Part shown: positions 33,514 through 44,700 of the stretch, one piece after another
How positions within the stretch are numbered: the stretch's first letter is position 1
How the letters are laid out: each line of letters starts with the position of its first letter
NCBI RefSeq assembly: GCF_035514885.1
Contig: NZ_DATJCH010000024.1
Span: forward strand, 1 to 64,000
Source: Albibacterium sp035514885
GTDB taxonomy: Bacteria; Bacteroidota; Bacteroidia; Sphingobacteriales; Sphingobacteriaceae
DNA: 64,000 bases
Direction of reading: 5' to 3'
Notes under the pieces: model-generated
What the model saw: the letters and a program-made list of their open reading frames with translations, nothing else
Database searches by the model: none
Told to the model about the DNA's origin: nothing
Program-made: the position numbers and the translations under genes

Positions 33514-34575
33514 CTAAAGCCCGATATATTGGCTGGTTTTACTTAATAATAATATAAGATAATACTGAACACCAAAAACCAGGGTTCCTACTACCAAATG
33601 AATAGTTTGCATATACGCAGGCATATTAAAATACGCCAAGATTAATCCACTTATGATCTGCACTAACATTAAGATCATCATTAGGTTAACCATTTGACTT
33701 TGTTTGCCATTTTTTGCAAAACGAGAACGAATAATAAAGAACGAAACACTGTTAAGGATAAAAGCAACCAAAGCCAATTCTCTATGCCAGATAAAACTAT
33801 TACCCAGTTTCGATATCCATAGCTCTCGCTGACTGCCATTTAAACTCACAGATATTTCATCAATACTTTCACGAATATCTGTACCAATAACAACTTGGAT
33901 AAGGGTTAAAACAAGTACAAAAATGGCTAGTACTTTTACCCATGTAAATTCCTGGTTTGACAGAATACTTTTATCCCTTGATATCCTCGCTTGAAAGTAG
34001 GTATAAATTGCAATAGAGAGTATAACGAGAGCCAATAGCATATGAACTGTAATGACCCACGGTGTCAAATTTGTTGAAACAACTATAGATCCCAGCCAAC
34101 CTTGAAAGCCAACAAGAAAAAGATTAAGCAGACTCAAGAAAAAGATTTGCTTTTTAAACCGCCAAAATGCAGTTGAAAAAACCAAGCATAAGATCATGAA
34201 TATACCTAATGTTGCACCCGACAGACGATTAACATATTCTGTCCAGGTCTTTACAGCATTAAATTCTTCGTGTACCAGTATGCTTTTATCATTTCTGATT
34301 TTAAAAGCTAACTCTGAGAAACCTAATTTATCCAAGGTATTGGCGAAGCGTTCATTTTTTTTTGCTCGTCCGTCAATATAGTGCTGTTCATAGTCTGCAG
34401 GTAGTTGGGAGACATCTGTAGGAGGAATAATCTGATTAAAGCATCTTGGCCAGTCTGGGCATCCCATCCCTGAACCAGTGCTTCGAACGACACCTCCGGC
34501 AAGTATTACAACGTAAAGGACTATAATGGTAATTTTAATTACCATTATAAATCTTTTTTCAGCTGGTAAGTACAT
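33514..34575 (-). CDS. ctaA: Heme A synthase (COX15/CtaA family)
   Basis: A 353-aa eight-helix membrane enzyme that oxidises heme O to heme A. The N-terminal GGVVRSTGSGMGCPDWPRCF (about 22-41) is the family signature. Conserved histidines appear in EEFNAVKTWTEYVNRLSG, HMLLALVILS, WHRELALVA and HLVVGTLVFG. The upstream start at 34575 or methionine 11 (34545) are both possible. It follows coxA by 17 nt. Confidence 0.94.
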   Translation of the reverse strand: MYLPAEKRFIMVIKITIIVLYVVILAGGVVRSTGSGMGCPDWPRCFNQIIPPTDVSQLPADYEQHYIDGRAKKNERFANTLDKLGFSELAFKIRNDKSILVHEEFNAVKTWTEYVNRLSGATLGIFMILCLVFSTAFWRFKKQIFFLSLLNLFLVGFQGWLGSIVVSTNLTPWVITVHMLLALVILSIAIYTYFQARISRDKSILSNQEFTWVKVLAIFVLVLTLIQVVIGTDIRESIDEISVSLNGSQRELWISKLGNSFIWHRELALVAFILNSVSFFIIRSRFAKNGKQSQMVNLMMILMLVQIISGLILAYFNMPAYMQTIHLVVGTLVFGVQYYLILLLSKTSQYIGL

Positions 34576-34592
34576 GCCTCTCTCCCCCCTAT

Positions 34593-36482
34593 TTACTTAC
34601 CTTCTTCGTCTACTACAAGTTGTTGAGCTTCCCATTCCCGCTGTATTCTCTCAGCTTCAGGATTTCCTTCAAAATCATGTGGCAAATTGGAACTCATTGT
34701 TTCTGAATAAGGTACCGTTTGCGGTATGAAATCCTCTGAATGTCCTGGTTTACTATAGTCATATGGCCAACGATGAACTGTTGGAAGCTCTCCAGGCCAG
34801 TTACCATGTATATGCTCTATAGGAGTAGTCCATTCTAATGTATTCGCTCCCCATGGATTTTGCGTAGCTAACTTTCCGTGTTTCATTGAATGGAAGAAAT
34901 TCCAAGCAAATGCAACTTGTGCCAATCCTGCAATAATAGCTGACCAAGTAATAAACACGTTTACGGAAAGCCATTTCTCCATAAATTCAAAAGAAGTAAA
35001 TGCATAGTATCTACGAGGAACACCATCTATACCCATAAAGTGCATAGGAATAAACACAAAGTAAGCTCCAATAAAAGTTATCCAGAAATGTAAATAGCCT
35101 AAGCGGTTATCCATCATTCTACCGAACATCTTAGGATACCAATGATAAACTCCGGCAAGCATACCAAAAATAGCCGCTGAACCCATAACTAAATGGAAGT
35201 GAGCTACAATAAAATAGGTATCATGGACTTGAATATCAATTGCGGCATTACCAACAAATAAACCGGTTATACCACCTGATATAAAGAAGGAAACCATACC
35301 AATTGCAAAAACCATTGCTGGTGTGAATCGAATATTTCCTCGCCAGATTGTTGCGAGATAGTTAAATACTTTTACCGCAGAAGGTACTGCAATAATCAAG
35401 GTAGTGATCATAAACACTCCTCCTAGGAAAGGACTCATTCCGGTAACGAACATATGGTGACCCCAAACCAAGAAAGAAAGTACTGAAATACCAAGCAAAG
35501 AATAAACCATTGCATGATATCCAAAGATCGGCTTTCTTGAGTTTATCGAAATAACTTCAGATACTATCCCAAAAGAAGGTAATATTACAATATATACTTC
35601 CGGGTGACCTAAGAACCAGAACAAATGCTCAAACAAGATTGGACTACCTCCCTCATGGGCAAGAATCTGACCTTGAACTATTATATCTGATAAATAGAAG
35701 CTTGTACCCATACTACGGTCAAAGAAAAGCAATACAACTGCTGAAACTAGAACCGGAAATGATAATAACCCTAAAATAGCAGTAAACAATAAAGACCATA
35801 TTGTTAATGGCATTCTCCATAGGCTCATTCCTTTAGCACGCATATTAAGAATAGTACTAATATAGTTAATACCACCCATTACTTGAGAAGCTATAAATAT
35901 TGCAATACTGATTAACCATAATGTCATACCTGTTCCGGAACCACTAATAGCTGTTGGAAGAGCTGATAGCGGAGGATATATGGTCCAACCGGCCGATGCA
36001 GGACCACTTTCGACAAAGAAAGACGCCAACATTATCACACAGGCAACAAAAAAGAACCAGTAAGATAGCATGTTCATAAATGGAGCAGCCATATCACGAG
36101 CACCCAGTTGCAAAGGAATTAAGAGATTACTGAAAGTTCCACTCAAACCAGCCGTTAATACAAAGAACACCATGATTGTTCCATGGATAGTAACCAATGC
36201 CAGAAAGAACTCAGGTTTAATACGTCCACCTTCAGCCCATTTACCTAAGAAAACCTCTAGAATAGGGAAATCCTTTTCAGGCCAGGCTAATTGTAAACGA
36301 AAAAGAATGGATAAAAAAAGCGCAATAAACGCCATGATAATCCCTGTAATTAGGAATTGTTTAGCTATCATTTTATGATCTTGGGTAAAAACATATTTTG
36401 TTATAAATGTTTCCTTATGCCCATGATCATGATGATCGTTGTGGTTATAATCTGCTGCTGGCAGAGTAGTTGTAGTTGCCAT
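34593..36482 (-). CDS. ctaD: Cytochrome c oxidase subunit I
   Basis: A 629-aa heme-copper oxidase catalytic subunit. It has the D-channel aspartate in GARDMAAPFMNML (about 132-144) and the HPEVY cross-linked histidine-tyrosine site in FWFLGHPEVYIVILPSFG (about 289-306), which marks the A1 class. The CuB histidines are in VWGHHMFVTGM, and the heme a/a3 histidines in DTYFIVAHFHLVMG (about 419-432). The N-terminus is histidine/aspartate-rich. A C-terminal tail of about 80 residues beyond the last helix is charged. It reduces O2 to water and pumps protons. Confidence 0.97.
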   Translation of the reverse strand: MATTTTLPAADYNHNDHHDHGHKETFITKYVFTQDHKMIAKQFLITGIIMAFIALFLSILFRLQLAWPEKDFPILEVFLGKWAEGGRIKPEFFLALVTIHGTIMVFFVLTAGLSGTFSNLLIPLQLGARDMAAPFMNMLSYWFFFVACVIMLASFFVESGPASAGWTIYPPLSALPTAISGSGTGMTLWLISIAIFIASQVMGGINYISTILNMRAKGMSLWRMPLTIWSLLFTAILGLLSFPVLVSAVVLLFFDRSMGTSFYLSDIIVQGQILAHEGGSPILFEHLFWFLGHPEVYIVILPSFGIVSEVISINSRKPIFGYHAMVYSLLGISVLSFLVWGHHMFVTGMSPFLGGVFMITTLIIAVPSAVKVFNYLATIWRGNIRFTPAMVFAIGMVSFFISGGITGLFVGNAAIDIQVHDTYFIVAHFHLVMGSAAIFGMLAGVYHWYPKMFGRMMDNRLGYLHFWITFIGAYFVFIPMHFMGIDGVPRRYYAFTSFEFMEKWLSVNVFITWSAIIAGLAQVAFAWNFFHSMKHGKLATQNPWGANTLEWTTPIEHIHGNWPGELPTVHRWPYDYSKPGHSEDFIPQTVPYSETMSSNLPHDFEGNPEAERIQREWEAQQLVVDEEGK

Positions 36483-36503
36483 AAGTCTTTTAACTCCTTA
36501 TTT

Positions 36504-37847
36504 TTAGTTATTTGATACCATTTTATTACCATCTATTACTAGATTCGCCTGCTTGGATTGAGATTGTTCCTTAAATTCCTTCTGCATCGTGTCATCAAAG
36601 TAATAAGTTTGCTGACTTAACCATTCTTTATATTCTGCATCCGTTACAACGATTACTTTTTTCTGCATGTTATAATGCCCGCTTCCACAGATCTTTGCAC
36701 ATAAAAGAATAAAGTTATAATCGGGATCGTTTACCTTTTCCCTCATCTCTTCAGTCGTATATTTAGGAACGATGTAAAAGAAAGTTGGCATTCCCGGAAC
36801 AGCATTAATTTGAACGCGGAACTCTGGAATATAGAATGAATGCAAAACGTCTTTAGAATGTATGGTAAAATGAACCGGCTTCCCAACAGGAAGAACAATA
36901 TCTCCTGCCCGGATATCGTCCAGTGCACTTTTATCAGTAAAATCAATTCCTAATCCATTTACAGGAGTAGTAAGTTTAAAATTACGTTTACCTACGGTAT
37001 TATCTCTACCGCCATAACGGATATTCCAAGCAAACTGCTCTGCAGTAATCTCTATTTGTAGAGCTTCCTTTTGTTGTTCTTCTGGAATATTTGTAATACC
37101 CCTCCACGTAAAGAATCCAAATAAAACAAGAATTGTCAGAACAACTGCAGGAGTAATTGTCCAAATCTTTTCTAATGCATTATTATGTGGATAATAGTAT
37201 GCCTTTCTTTTATCGGAGCCTCTGTATTTAAAGGCAAAACCAAATAAAGCTATATGTGTAAGAATTAATACAATAGTTGTAATGATTGTAGTAATAATGA
37301 ACATGGTGTCAATCTTTGCACCGTGCTCAGTTGCAGCTTCGCGGAAACTCTGTGCACCATGATTTGCATATGACCAATAGACTCCATAAAGAAATACGAT
37401 TAATCCTACTAAGAAAAACCAAGCTTGATGTGAATGCCAATTATTAGCTGCTTGTCTTCTTTTTAAACCTTGTGTCAATTCATATACACTTAATACCTGA
37501 CCTAGTATAGTTACAATAAAACATACCAGAACAAATAACAGTACATAATAAAAGAAGTTAACATAAACTTGCGCAGGAATACCTGGATCTTCTTCAGCAG
37601 CTACAGCGGTTGCGTTCGCAGATTCTGGAGCTGATGTTGCCGAAACTTCTGCGGTAGCATTATCAGACGAAGCCTCTGTTGCAGTAGCGGAGTCAACTGC
37701 TGAACTATCGGTAGTTGCCACCTGTTCAGTATCAGCAGTAGCTGACGCCGTATCAGTTTGGGCAAAAGTGGGGCTATGGAACAAAAACAACAGTCCAAAC
37801 ACGAGCCCAAAAACTCCTTTAATATGAATGAATCCTTTTAATCTCAT
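36504..37847 (-). CDS. ctaC: Cytochrome c oxidase subunit II with extended N-terminus
   Basis: A 447-aa subunit II, much longer than the usual 250-350. After the signal peptide (about 1-30) comes a low-complexity Ala/Ser/Thr/Glu tract (about 31-90), then about four membrane segments (95-120, 147-165, 181-208, 229-249) in place of the usual two. The periplasmic CuA domain has HSFYIPEFRVQ and CAKICGSGHYNM (C-x3-C-x3-H-x2-M), with K where many oxidases have E. No cytochrome c domain is fused. Electrons should come from the cytochromes of the act operon. The extra helices may belong to a lineage-specific fold. Confidence 0.92.
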   Translation of the reverse strand: MRLKGFIHIKGVFGLVFGLLFLFHSPTFAQTDTASATADTEQVATTDSSAVDSATATEASSDNATAEVSATSAPESANATAVAAEEDPGIPAQVYVNFFYYVLLFVLVCFIVTILGQVLSVYELTQGLKRRQAANNWHSHQAWFFLVGLIVFLYGVYWSYANHGAQSFREAATEHGAKIDTMFIITTIITTIVLILTHIALFGFAFKYRGSDKRKAYYYPHNNALEKIWTITPAVVLTILVLFGFFTWRGITNIPEEQQKEALQIEITAEQFAWNIRYGGRDNTVGKRNFKLTTPVNGLGIDFTDKSALDDIRAGDIVLPVGKPVHFTIHSKDVLHSFYIPEFRVQINAVPGMPTFFYIVPKYTTEEMREKVNDPDYNFILLCAKICGSGHYNMQKKVIVVTDAEYKEWLSQQTYYFDDTMQKEFKEQSQSKQANLVIDGNKMVSNN

Positions 37848-37891
37848 TTTAATTATAACAGTTAAACTCTAAATTTATATACAAGCAAAAA

Positions 37892-39112
37892 TTAAATTTG
37901 GTGATGCAAACTTTCTTCAATGAATGGATGATTTTGTGGAGCTAAAGAATGCTTACTCAATCTATTCAACATCATGAATGCAAATAATCCTACAAAACCC
38001 ACAGCCATTCCAATTTCTGTCAATCCAAATCCTCTGTTTTCCTCAACCGTTCCTGGCATAATCATTAAATAATAATCAAGCCAATGACCAAGAAGCAACA
38101 TAATACAAACGCCTGCTAATACTTTCGGATTTCTTACCCATGATCTATTGACCAAAATAAGAATAGGTGCAACAAAATTAATAATAATATTCAACCAAAA
38201 CCAAGGTTTATATTCTGGCTCCCAACGTTTATAAAAATAAACTGTTTCTTCTGGCATGTTTGCATACCATATTAACATAAATTGTGCAAACCATACATAA
38301 CACCAAAATATTGAGAAGCCATAAATTAATTTACCCATATCATGCAGGTGATTCTCATTTACCCAGCTCATGTAACCAGCACTTTTTAAAAGAATTATAG
38401 TCAATGTAATAGCACATAGGCCACTAACCCATAAAGCGGCAAAATTATACCAACCAAACATGGTTGAGAACCAGTGCGCCTCTAAAGACATAATTGTATC
38501 AAAAATCCAAAGAGGAGAAGTAAATCCGAAAATAACTAAAAATATGGTCGAATATTTAAAACTTCTCTTGTATGAACTCATTCCACCTTCCAAATCTTCA
38601 TTATACGAGAATTTTGCAAGCATTACAGCAAAAAAACTATAAGCACCCATTAGAATTACTTCACGAAGCAAGAAGCCCGGAGCATTTAAGTATCCTGATT
38701 TTCCACTTATTAAAGGATCAAAATTAGGGCTCTCAGGATCCACCAATCCTTCTCCATACCAATGATGATATAAATTATGTGAAAATAACCCAGCAACACA
38801 CACACCTAATAATACTAAAGAAGCAATAGGCAGTAAGCTAGAAAAAGCCTGTGGAACTCGGATCATCCCAGCCGACCATCCGGATTGTGTAACATACTGA
38901 ATTGCTAAGAAACATGTACCTGCAGCACAAACACATGCTAAATAATAACTCATTAATAATAAGTTAGCGAAAGTTCTTTCACTTCCGTTAAATACAAAGC
39001 CATAAACGATAGCAATTACTCCTATCAAAATGGCAATCAGACTCCAGGTTTTGGGCTTCCCTGAGAAGTCAAATTGTTCACTAAAGTTATAAGAATGTTG
39101 ATTAGTTTCCAT
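37892..39112 (-). CDS. actF: Alternative complex III subunit F
   Basis: A 406-aa integral membrane protein with about ten helices, the ActF member of the quinol:cytochrome c oxidoreductase that replaces cytochrome bc1 in many Bacteroidota. Family features include HNLYHHWYGEG (about 109-119), DTIMSLEAHWFSTMFGWYNF (about 206-225) and the C-terminal EENRGFGLTEIGM. It is related to the NrfD-type ActC fold but binds no heme. It lies between actE and coxB, linking complex III to the oxidase genes. Confidence 0.93.
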   Translation of the reverse strand: METNQHSYNFSEQFDFSGKPKTWSLIAILIGVIAIVYGFVFNGSERTFANLLLMSYYLACVCAAGTCFLAIQYVTQSGWSAGMIRVPQAFSSLLPIASLVLLGVCVAGLFSHNLYHHWYGEGLVDPESPNFDPLISGKSGYLNAPGFLLREVILMGAYSFFAVMLAKFSYNEDLEGGMSSYKRSFKYSTIFLVIFGFTSPLWIFDTIMSLEAHWFSTMFGWYNFAALWVSGLCAITLTIILLKSAGYMSWVNENHLHDMGKLIYGFSIFWCYVWFAQFMLIWYANMPEETVYFYKRWEPEYKPWFWLNIIINFVAPILILVNRSWVRNPKVLAGVCIMLLLGHWLDYYLMIMPGTVEENRGFGLTEIGMAVGFVGLFAFMMLNRLSKHSLAPQNHPFIEESLHHQI

Positions 39113-39130
39113 TTGTAATATCTATTTATT

Positions 39131-39715
39131 CTATCGTTGTTGTAATTCGTGAACATGCATTACTACTTTCCAGCGCTCTTCAGGAGAAAGCTGGGAGGCA
39201 TGTGACCCCATTAAGTTTAACCCATAATAGATGGTATGATAGATCTTACCGTCGGTTAAGTCTTTCATTAAACCTCCACGAGAGGAATTGCCAGTAGCAT
39301 ATGATGGAGGAGGAGGGAATTTTTCTAGCTTAACAATGCTTCCGTCACCATGGCCTGATTCTCCATGACAAGGTTGACAGAAACGAAGATATAATACTTC
39401 ACCATCTTTCAAATTCTTTTCTGTTCTTTCAAGTGGGTTATGAAAATTAGCACTCGCCGCTTCGTATCCTTCCATTGTATTAGGATACTCATACTTTTCA
39501 AAACCAATAGGAACTGTTCCTGCCGGAGGTGTTTGAGCAGTTATCTTATTTGCAAAATTATTATTTAATTGATCAGGATTATACCCTATCGGATCATACA
39601 TATTCCGTGAAAACTCCATTCCTGTACTGGTCGTCTTACCATCTCCACAAGAAGAAACGACAGCGGCTAAAGCTACAGCAATGCATGCAGATCCTATTAT
39701 TCCAATCTTATTCAT
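39131..39715 (-). CDS. actE: Alternative complex III subunit E, monoheme cytochrome c lipoprotein
   Basis: A 194-aa periplasmic cytochrome c. The signal ends in a lipobox (ALAAVVSSCGDG), so it is lipid-anchored. One heme site CQPCHGESGHGDGS (about 130-143) is present, with a distal methionine likely in GLNLMGSHA. It is thought to pass electrons from the complex toward the oxidase. The open frame begins at a GTG at 39757, but the ATG at 39715 gives a proper lipoprotein signal and a short overlap with actD, so I use it. Confidence 0.93.
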   Translation of the reverse strand: MNKIGIIGSACIAVALAAVVSSCGDGKTTSTGMEFSRNMYDPIGYNPDQLNNNFANKITAQTPPAGTVPIGFEKYEYPNTMEGYEAASANFHNPLERTEKNLKDGEVLYLRFCQPCHGESGHGDGSIVKLEKFPPPPSYATGNSSRGGLMKDLTDGKIYHTIYYGLNLMGSHASQLSPEERWKVVMHVHELQQR

Positions 39716-40244
39716 AGCTAACATATTTCCTCTCGTTATGCAAAACATCAATTGCACCTGCTTCTTTTAATAAACTTTCAATTTTAACATGATCTGTATT
39801 CTCCTTTGCATCAATGGCGATTACGAATCGGTCATTGGTAGCACGAAAATCCATTACCCTTGGAGCTCTGCCAGGAAATAAATGATTTCTAAAAAAGAAT
39901 ACAGATACCATACCTAGTGCGGTAATTAATATGGTCACCTCAAATGTAACCGGCACAAAATTGGGCATAGCAAAAGCAGGCTTTCCTCCGATATTCATTG
40001 GCCAATCATAAACCATTGTATAATACAGCAATGAAAAACCTAGAGTAAATCCTAATAAACCACATAAGAAGGCCACAATAGGCAACTTAGAAGGAGGTAC
40101 TCCTAACTTTGCTTCAATACCATGTATGGGCATAGGTGTAAAGACATCATAAATAGCAATGTTATTTTCCTGCAATTTATCAATACCATGCATCATTTCG
40201 TCAGGATCTCCGAAACTTCCTAATATATATTTAATCGTGCTCAT
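39708..40244 (-). CDS. actD: Alternative complex III subunit D (DUF3341)
   Basis: A 178-aa protein with two membrane helices (about 57-76 and 104-124) and cytoplasmic ends, the DUF3341 subunit of alternative complex III. The family start IKYILGSFGDPDEMMHGIDK and YDVFTPMPIHGIEAKLG are visible. It holds no cofactor and probably stabilises the ActB-ActC contact. It follows actC by 5 nt and overlaps actE by 8 nt. Confidence 0.92.
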   Translation of the reverse strand: MSTIKYILGSFGDPDEMMHGIDKLQENNIAIYDVFTPMPIHGIEAKLGVPPSKLPIVAFLCGLLGFTLGFSLLYYTMVYDWPMNIGGKPAFAMPNFVPVTFEVTILITALGMVSVFFFRNHLFPGRAPRVMDFRATNDRFVIAIDAKENTDHVKIESLLKEAGAIDVLHNERKYVSYE

Positions 40245-40249
40245 CCTTA

Positions 40250-41728
40250 TTATTTTACTAATTCCTTAATATCACTTTCTGTAATTACATCGTATTTTTT
40301 CAATGAAGCTGTATAGTATTCAACTTCTTCGACATGCTGATGTCCTTCCTGAATTAATTTTTTCTTAGCCTCAAAGCTTTGAGTTTTCAGTAATAGTTTT
40401 ACCTCTGCAATTGCTACCGGTGGAAGAACTCTAAGGAATAATAAGAACATTGTAAAGAACAATCCTATTGATCCTATAAATATACCTACATCTACTATGG
40501 TAGGATAAAACATTGCCCAACTTGATGGTAAATAATCGCGGTGTAGAGAAGTAACGATAATTACAAAGCGTTCAAACCACATACCGATATTCACTACAAT
40601 AGAAAGTATCCATGAAAGTGCAATATTTGTTCTGATTTTTTTGAACCACATTAATTGAGTCATCATAACATTACATCCATACATCAACAAACCAGCCCAC
40701 CAATAAGGTCCGACAAATCTGTTTAGAAATGTATACTGCTCATACTCACTTCCAGAATAGTAAGCGATAAAAAACTCAGTAAGATAAGCGATACCTACAA
40801 TTGATCCTGTTACCAGAATAATTTTATTCATGGATTCAATATGGAACATCGTGATATAATTTTCCAATCCCAATACTTTACGAGCAACCAGTAATAAGGT
40901 TTGAACCATTGCAAAGCCAGAGAAAATTGCTCCCGCTACAAAGTATGGAGGGAAAATAGTAGTGTGCCATCCAGGAATAACCGAAGTTGCAAAGTCCATA
41001 GATACAATAGTATGTACCGAAAGTACCAATGGAGTTGCTATACCAGCTAATATTAAACATACAATTTCAAATCGTTGCCAAGTCTTTACTGATCCGTTCC
41101 ATCCAAACGAAAGGATAGAATAGATTCTACGTCTCAAACCAATCGCACGATCACGGATAGTTGCAATATCTGGTAATAAACCAACATACCAGAATACTAG
41201 AGAAACAGTAAAGTATGTAGAAATTGCAAAAGCATCCCAAACTAAAGGTGAGTTAAAGTTTACCCATAATGATCCAAACTGATTAGGAATTGGGAAAATC
41301 CAATAAGCTAACCAAGGCCGACCCATGTGGGCAACTACATAAGTTGCTGCACAAATAACGGCAAATATTGTCATTGCTTCTGCAGACCGGTTAATGGAAT
41401 TTCGCCAATTCTGACGAAACAACAATAATACAGCAGAGATTAACGTTCCTGCGTGACCAATACCAACCCACCAAACAAAGGTTGTGATATCCCAGGCCCA
41501 ACCTACAGTTTTATTTAATCCCCAAGCTCCAATCCCTGTCCAGAATGTATAACTAACACTTACTACCCACAGAAGTGCACCCAAAGCAGCTACGATAAAT
41601 CCTATCCACCAAGCTTTATTAGGCTTATTTTCTACGGAAACGAGAATATCGTCTGTGACTTTAGCGTAAGTAATATTTTCTCCTGTAACGAGAGGTTCTC
41701 TAATAATAGATTCGTTGTGCGATGACAT
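40250..41728 (-). CDS. actC: Alternative complex III subunit C, NrfD-like
   Basis: A 492-aa membrane protein with about ten helices of the NrfD/PsrC quinone-binding family. Visible motifs include WVGIGHAGTLISAVLLLFRQ (about 90-109) and SVHTIVSMDFATSVIPGWHT (about 241-260), the region forming the quinol site. It is the main membrane subunit of alternative complex III and takes electrons from menaquinol to the iron-sulfur protein ActB. Length and order (B-C-D) are normal. Confidence 0.95.
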   Translation of the reverse strand: MSSHNESIIREPLVTGENITYAKVTDDILVSVENKPNKAWWIGFIVAALGALLWVVSVSYTFWTGIGAWGLNKTVGWAWDITTFVWWVGIGHAGTLISAVLLLFRQNWRNSINRSAEAMTIFAVICAATYVVAHMGRPWLAYWIFPIPNQFGSLWVNFNSPLVWDAFAISTYFTVSLVFWYVGLLPDIATIRDRAIGLRRRIYSILSFGWNGSVKTWQRFEIVCLILAGIATPLVLSVHTIVSMDFATSVIPGWHTTIFPPYFVAGAIFSGFAMVQTLLLVARKVLGLENYITMFHIESMNKIILVTGSIVGIAYLTEFFIAYYSGSEYEQYTFLNRFVGPYWWAGLLMYGCNVMMTQLMWFKKIRTNIALSWILSIVVNIGMWFERFVIIVTSLHRDYLPSSWAMFYPTIVDVGIFIGSIGLFFTMFLLFLRVLPPVAIAEVKLLLKTQSFEAKKKLIQEGHQHVEEVEYYTASLKKYDVITESDIKELVK

Positions 41729-41759
41729 ATTCTTTATATTTCAGATATATTATTATTGT

Positions 41760-44700
41760 TTACGCTTCGAAAGTGTTTCTCACTTTCGTCATATAACCAA
41801 CACCTGGTTGAACGTTTAATTCTTCTAACACGTAATATACGCGCTCATTTTTCAATGCTTGAGAAACCGCAGATTCCGGATCATTACGATCTCCAAAAAT
41901 GATAGCATTCGATGGACAAGCTGCTGCACAGGCTACTTGAATATCGCCATCTTTAATTGGTCGCTTTTCAGCCTTAGCTTTTAACTTACCACCCTGTATA
42001 CGTTGAATACACATAGAGCATTTCTCCATTACACCTCTTGAACGAGAAGTAACATCTGGATTTAATACCAATTGTGTAAATTCATTATTTAGGTAGTTAT
42101 CAAATCTTGAATCATTCCAGTAATTAAACCAATTAAAACGACGAACTTTATATGGACAGTTATTAGCACAATATCTTGTACCAAAACATCTATTATAAGC
42201 CATGTGATTTAGCCCCTCAGATGAATGGACAGTCGCTAAAACAGGACAAACAGTTTCACAAGGTGCATGATCGCAATGCTGACATAGCATTGGCTGATGA
42301 ACGACAGTCACCTGACTTAAATCACTCAAATTATTCACTTCACCTTCGCGAGTTACTGCCTCATTATCCTTTTCGAAACTATAATAACGGTCAATACGAA
42401 TCCAGTGCATCTCTCTACGACGACGAACTTCATCGCGGCCCACAACAGGTACATTATTTTCAACACTACAAGCAACAATACATGCTCCACAACCTGTACA
42501 GGCATTTAAATCAATAGCCATAACCCAGCTGTGACCTGGTTGCTCATATTTATTCCATAAATCGTAAGTTTTATGCTTTTCTCCTGTATTACCACTTCCG
42601 TGAGTAGGATCGTTTTTATAATTTGCAAAAGTTGTTTCACGAATTATATTACGGCCTTCAATAGTTTGATGTGTTTGCGTCTGTGCCAGCTCATATGTTC
42701 CAGCTGCCTTACTAATAGTAACTGAATTATTAAATTGTAAGCTTCCATTAACAAGTCTTACAAAAGGATAAGCATTCTTACCTACATCATTACCAGCCTT
42801 TCCAGCTTTCGTTCTTCCAAATCCAAGTGCAATTGAAATCGTACCAGCAGCCTGGCCAGGTTGAATTAAAACAGGCAATACAATTGAATATCCATTTTCA
42901 GCTTTTACCTCAATCAGGTCGTTTACTCCTATACCTAATGATTCTGCATATTTCGGCTCAATAGCTGCGTAATTATCCCATGTAACTTTAGAAACCGGAT
43001 CAGGCAACTCTAATAAATAAGCATTATTACCTTGTTTACCGTCTCCAATTCCACCACTCAAATAAAGTTGTAGTTCAATATCTTTAGCGATCGCTTTACT
43101 TTGTGTTCCGATCAAGTTTGCCAGGTCTGAAACAGAAGAAGTGAACGATTGTGCGCTGCCACCTCTAGATCCGTTGAATTGAAAACCCTCTTGAAGAGCA
43201 TTATTCCAGCTTTTACCTTGAGGTAAAACATTCTGCTCCCAGTAAGCTTTTACATAATCATGATAAGAAGTCGTATTTCCAGCCCAGATTAAGAAACTTT
43301 GCTCAAATTGACGTGAGTCGAAAACAGGATTTATAGTTGGTTGTACAAGTGTGTAATATCCAACATAGGGCTCACTATCCCCCCAAGATTCTAAATAATT
43401 AGAATTAGGTGCAATAATATTTACAAACGATGCAGTTTCATTTTCACGATCTGCAAAGGAAACTTTAAATTTAATCTTAGACAAAGCATTTTCAACGCCC
43501 TTACTGTCGTAGTACTCATAAATAGGATTGCTTTCAGTGAAGAAGGCAACATCAATTAAACCACTATTTGCTTCTCTTAAGAATTCAGCAAAAGCTTGAT
43601 CATCTCCCTTATATTGATTAGATGCATTATCCAAATCAATCGTTGATCCATAACTTCCTAAATGAACGTTAATCGCATTTACAAGAGATTGTACATTTGC
43701 ATCGTTAGATCCAGCTACAAGTATAGCTTTACCTTTTAACTGATTTAACTCCTTCGCTACTAATTTAATTGCTGTAACAGCCTTTTGATTGTCATTAAGT
43801 GCATTAGGCAAACTAGAACCCGTAAGTTCATTATACAATGCAATTAATAAGGGTCCTTCCTCAGAAGGTTTAACGGTAACACGAACGTCTGCATTGGTTC
43901 CTGTCAGACTCAAACCACTTTCGAATTGAATATGACGAGACATTTTACCATTCTTCAAAGAAGTATGACTTCTATTAGCCATATACTGCTTTGTATTTTC
44001 AATACCATCCAACCAAGTACTCAGAAAATCTGCTCCAACACTTACAATAATATCTGCATTATCAAAGCGATATTGTGGAATCACAGCTTTTCCAAAACTA
44101 AGCTCATTGGCTTTAATCATTCCTGAATGAGACACTGCATCAACAACAATGAGCTTTGCTGTTGGATACTTAACTGTAAACTCATTAATAGCAGCTAGTG
44201 CAGAAGGACTATTGATAGTTGAAGAAACAATACGGATTTGCTTTCCGGCAGCAGATGCTGAATTTAAAGCTGAAATCACTTGCTTATCAACTTCGTCCCA
44301 TGAAATACCTTCATCTCCAGAGCGAGGCCCTTTCAATTTAGACATATCATATAAATCAAGCACAGATGCTTGAGTAGATGGGCTTACACCATTACCTGCG
44401 AAAATTGCTTTCGTGTTGGCTTCAACGAAAATAGGTCTTCCCTCACGAGTTTTAATAACAAGGCTTTGTCCCTTATAACTTGAAGCATAATAATTCGCAA
44501 CACCAGGTGTTACCTCTTCGGGTTTAATTATATAAGGTACAGATTTATGAATTGGAGTACGCTGGCAAGCAGCAAGGGTTACTGCTCCAACACCAAAACC
44601 CAAAGCCTTTAAGAAATCACGGCGTGGTGTTTTAGTACTTAAACCAGCTTCATTTAACACATTCTCAATAGGAATTTCTTCTATAAATTCGGAACCCTTC

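Noticed and set aside
42176..42517. 113-codon open frame on the plus strand
   Set aside because: It is antisense to the ferredoxin part of actB and has a composition (His/Tyr/Gln rich) typical of shadow frames.
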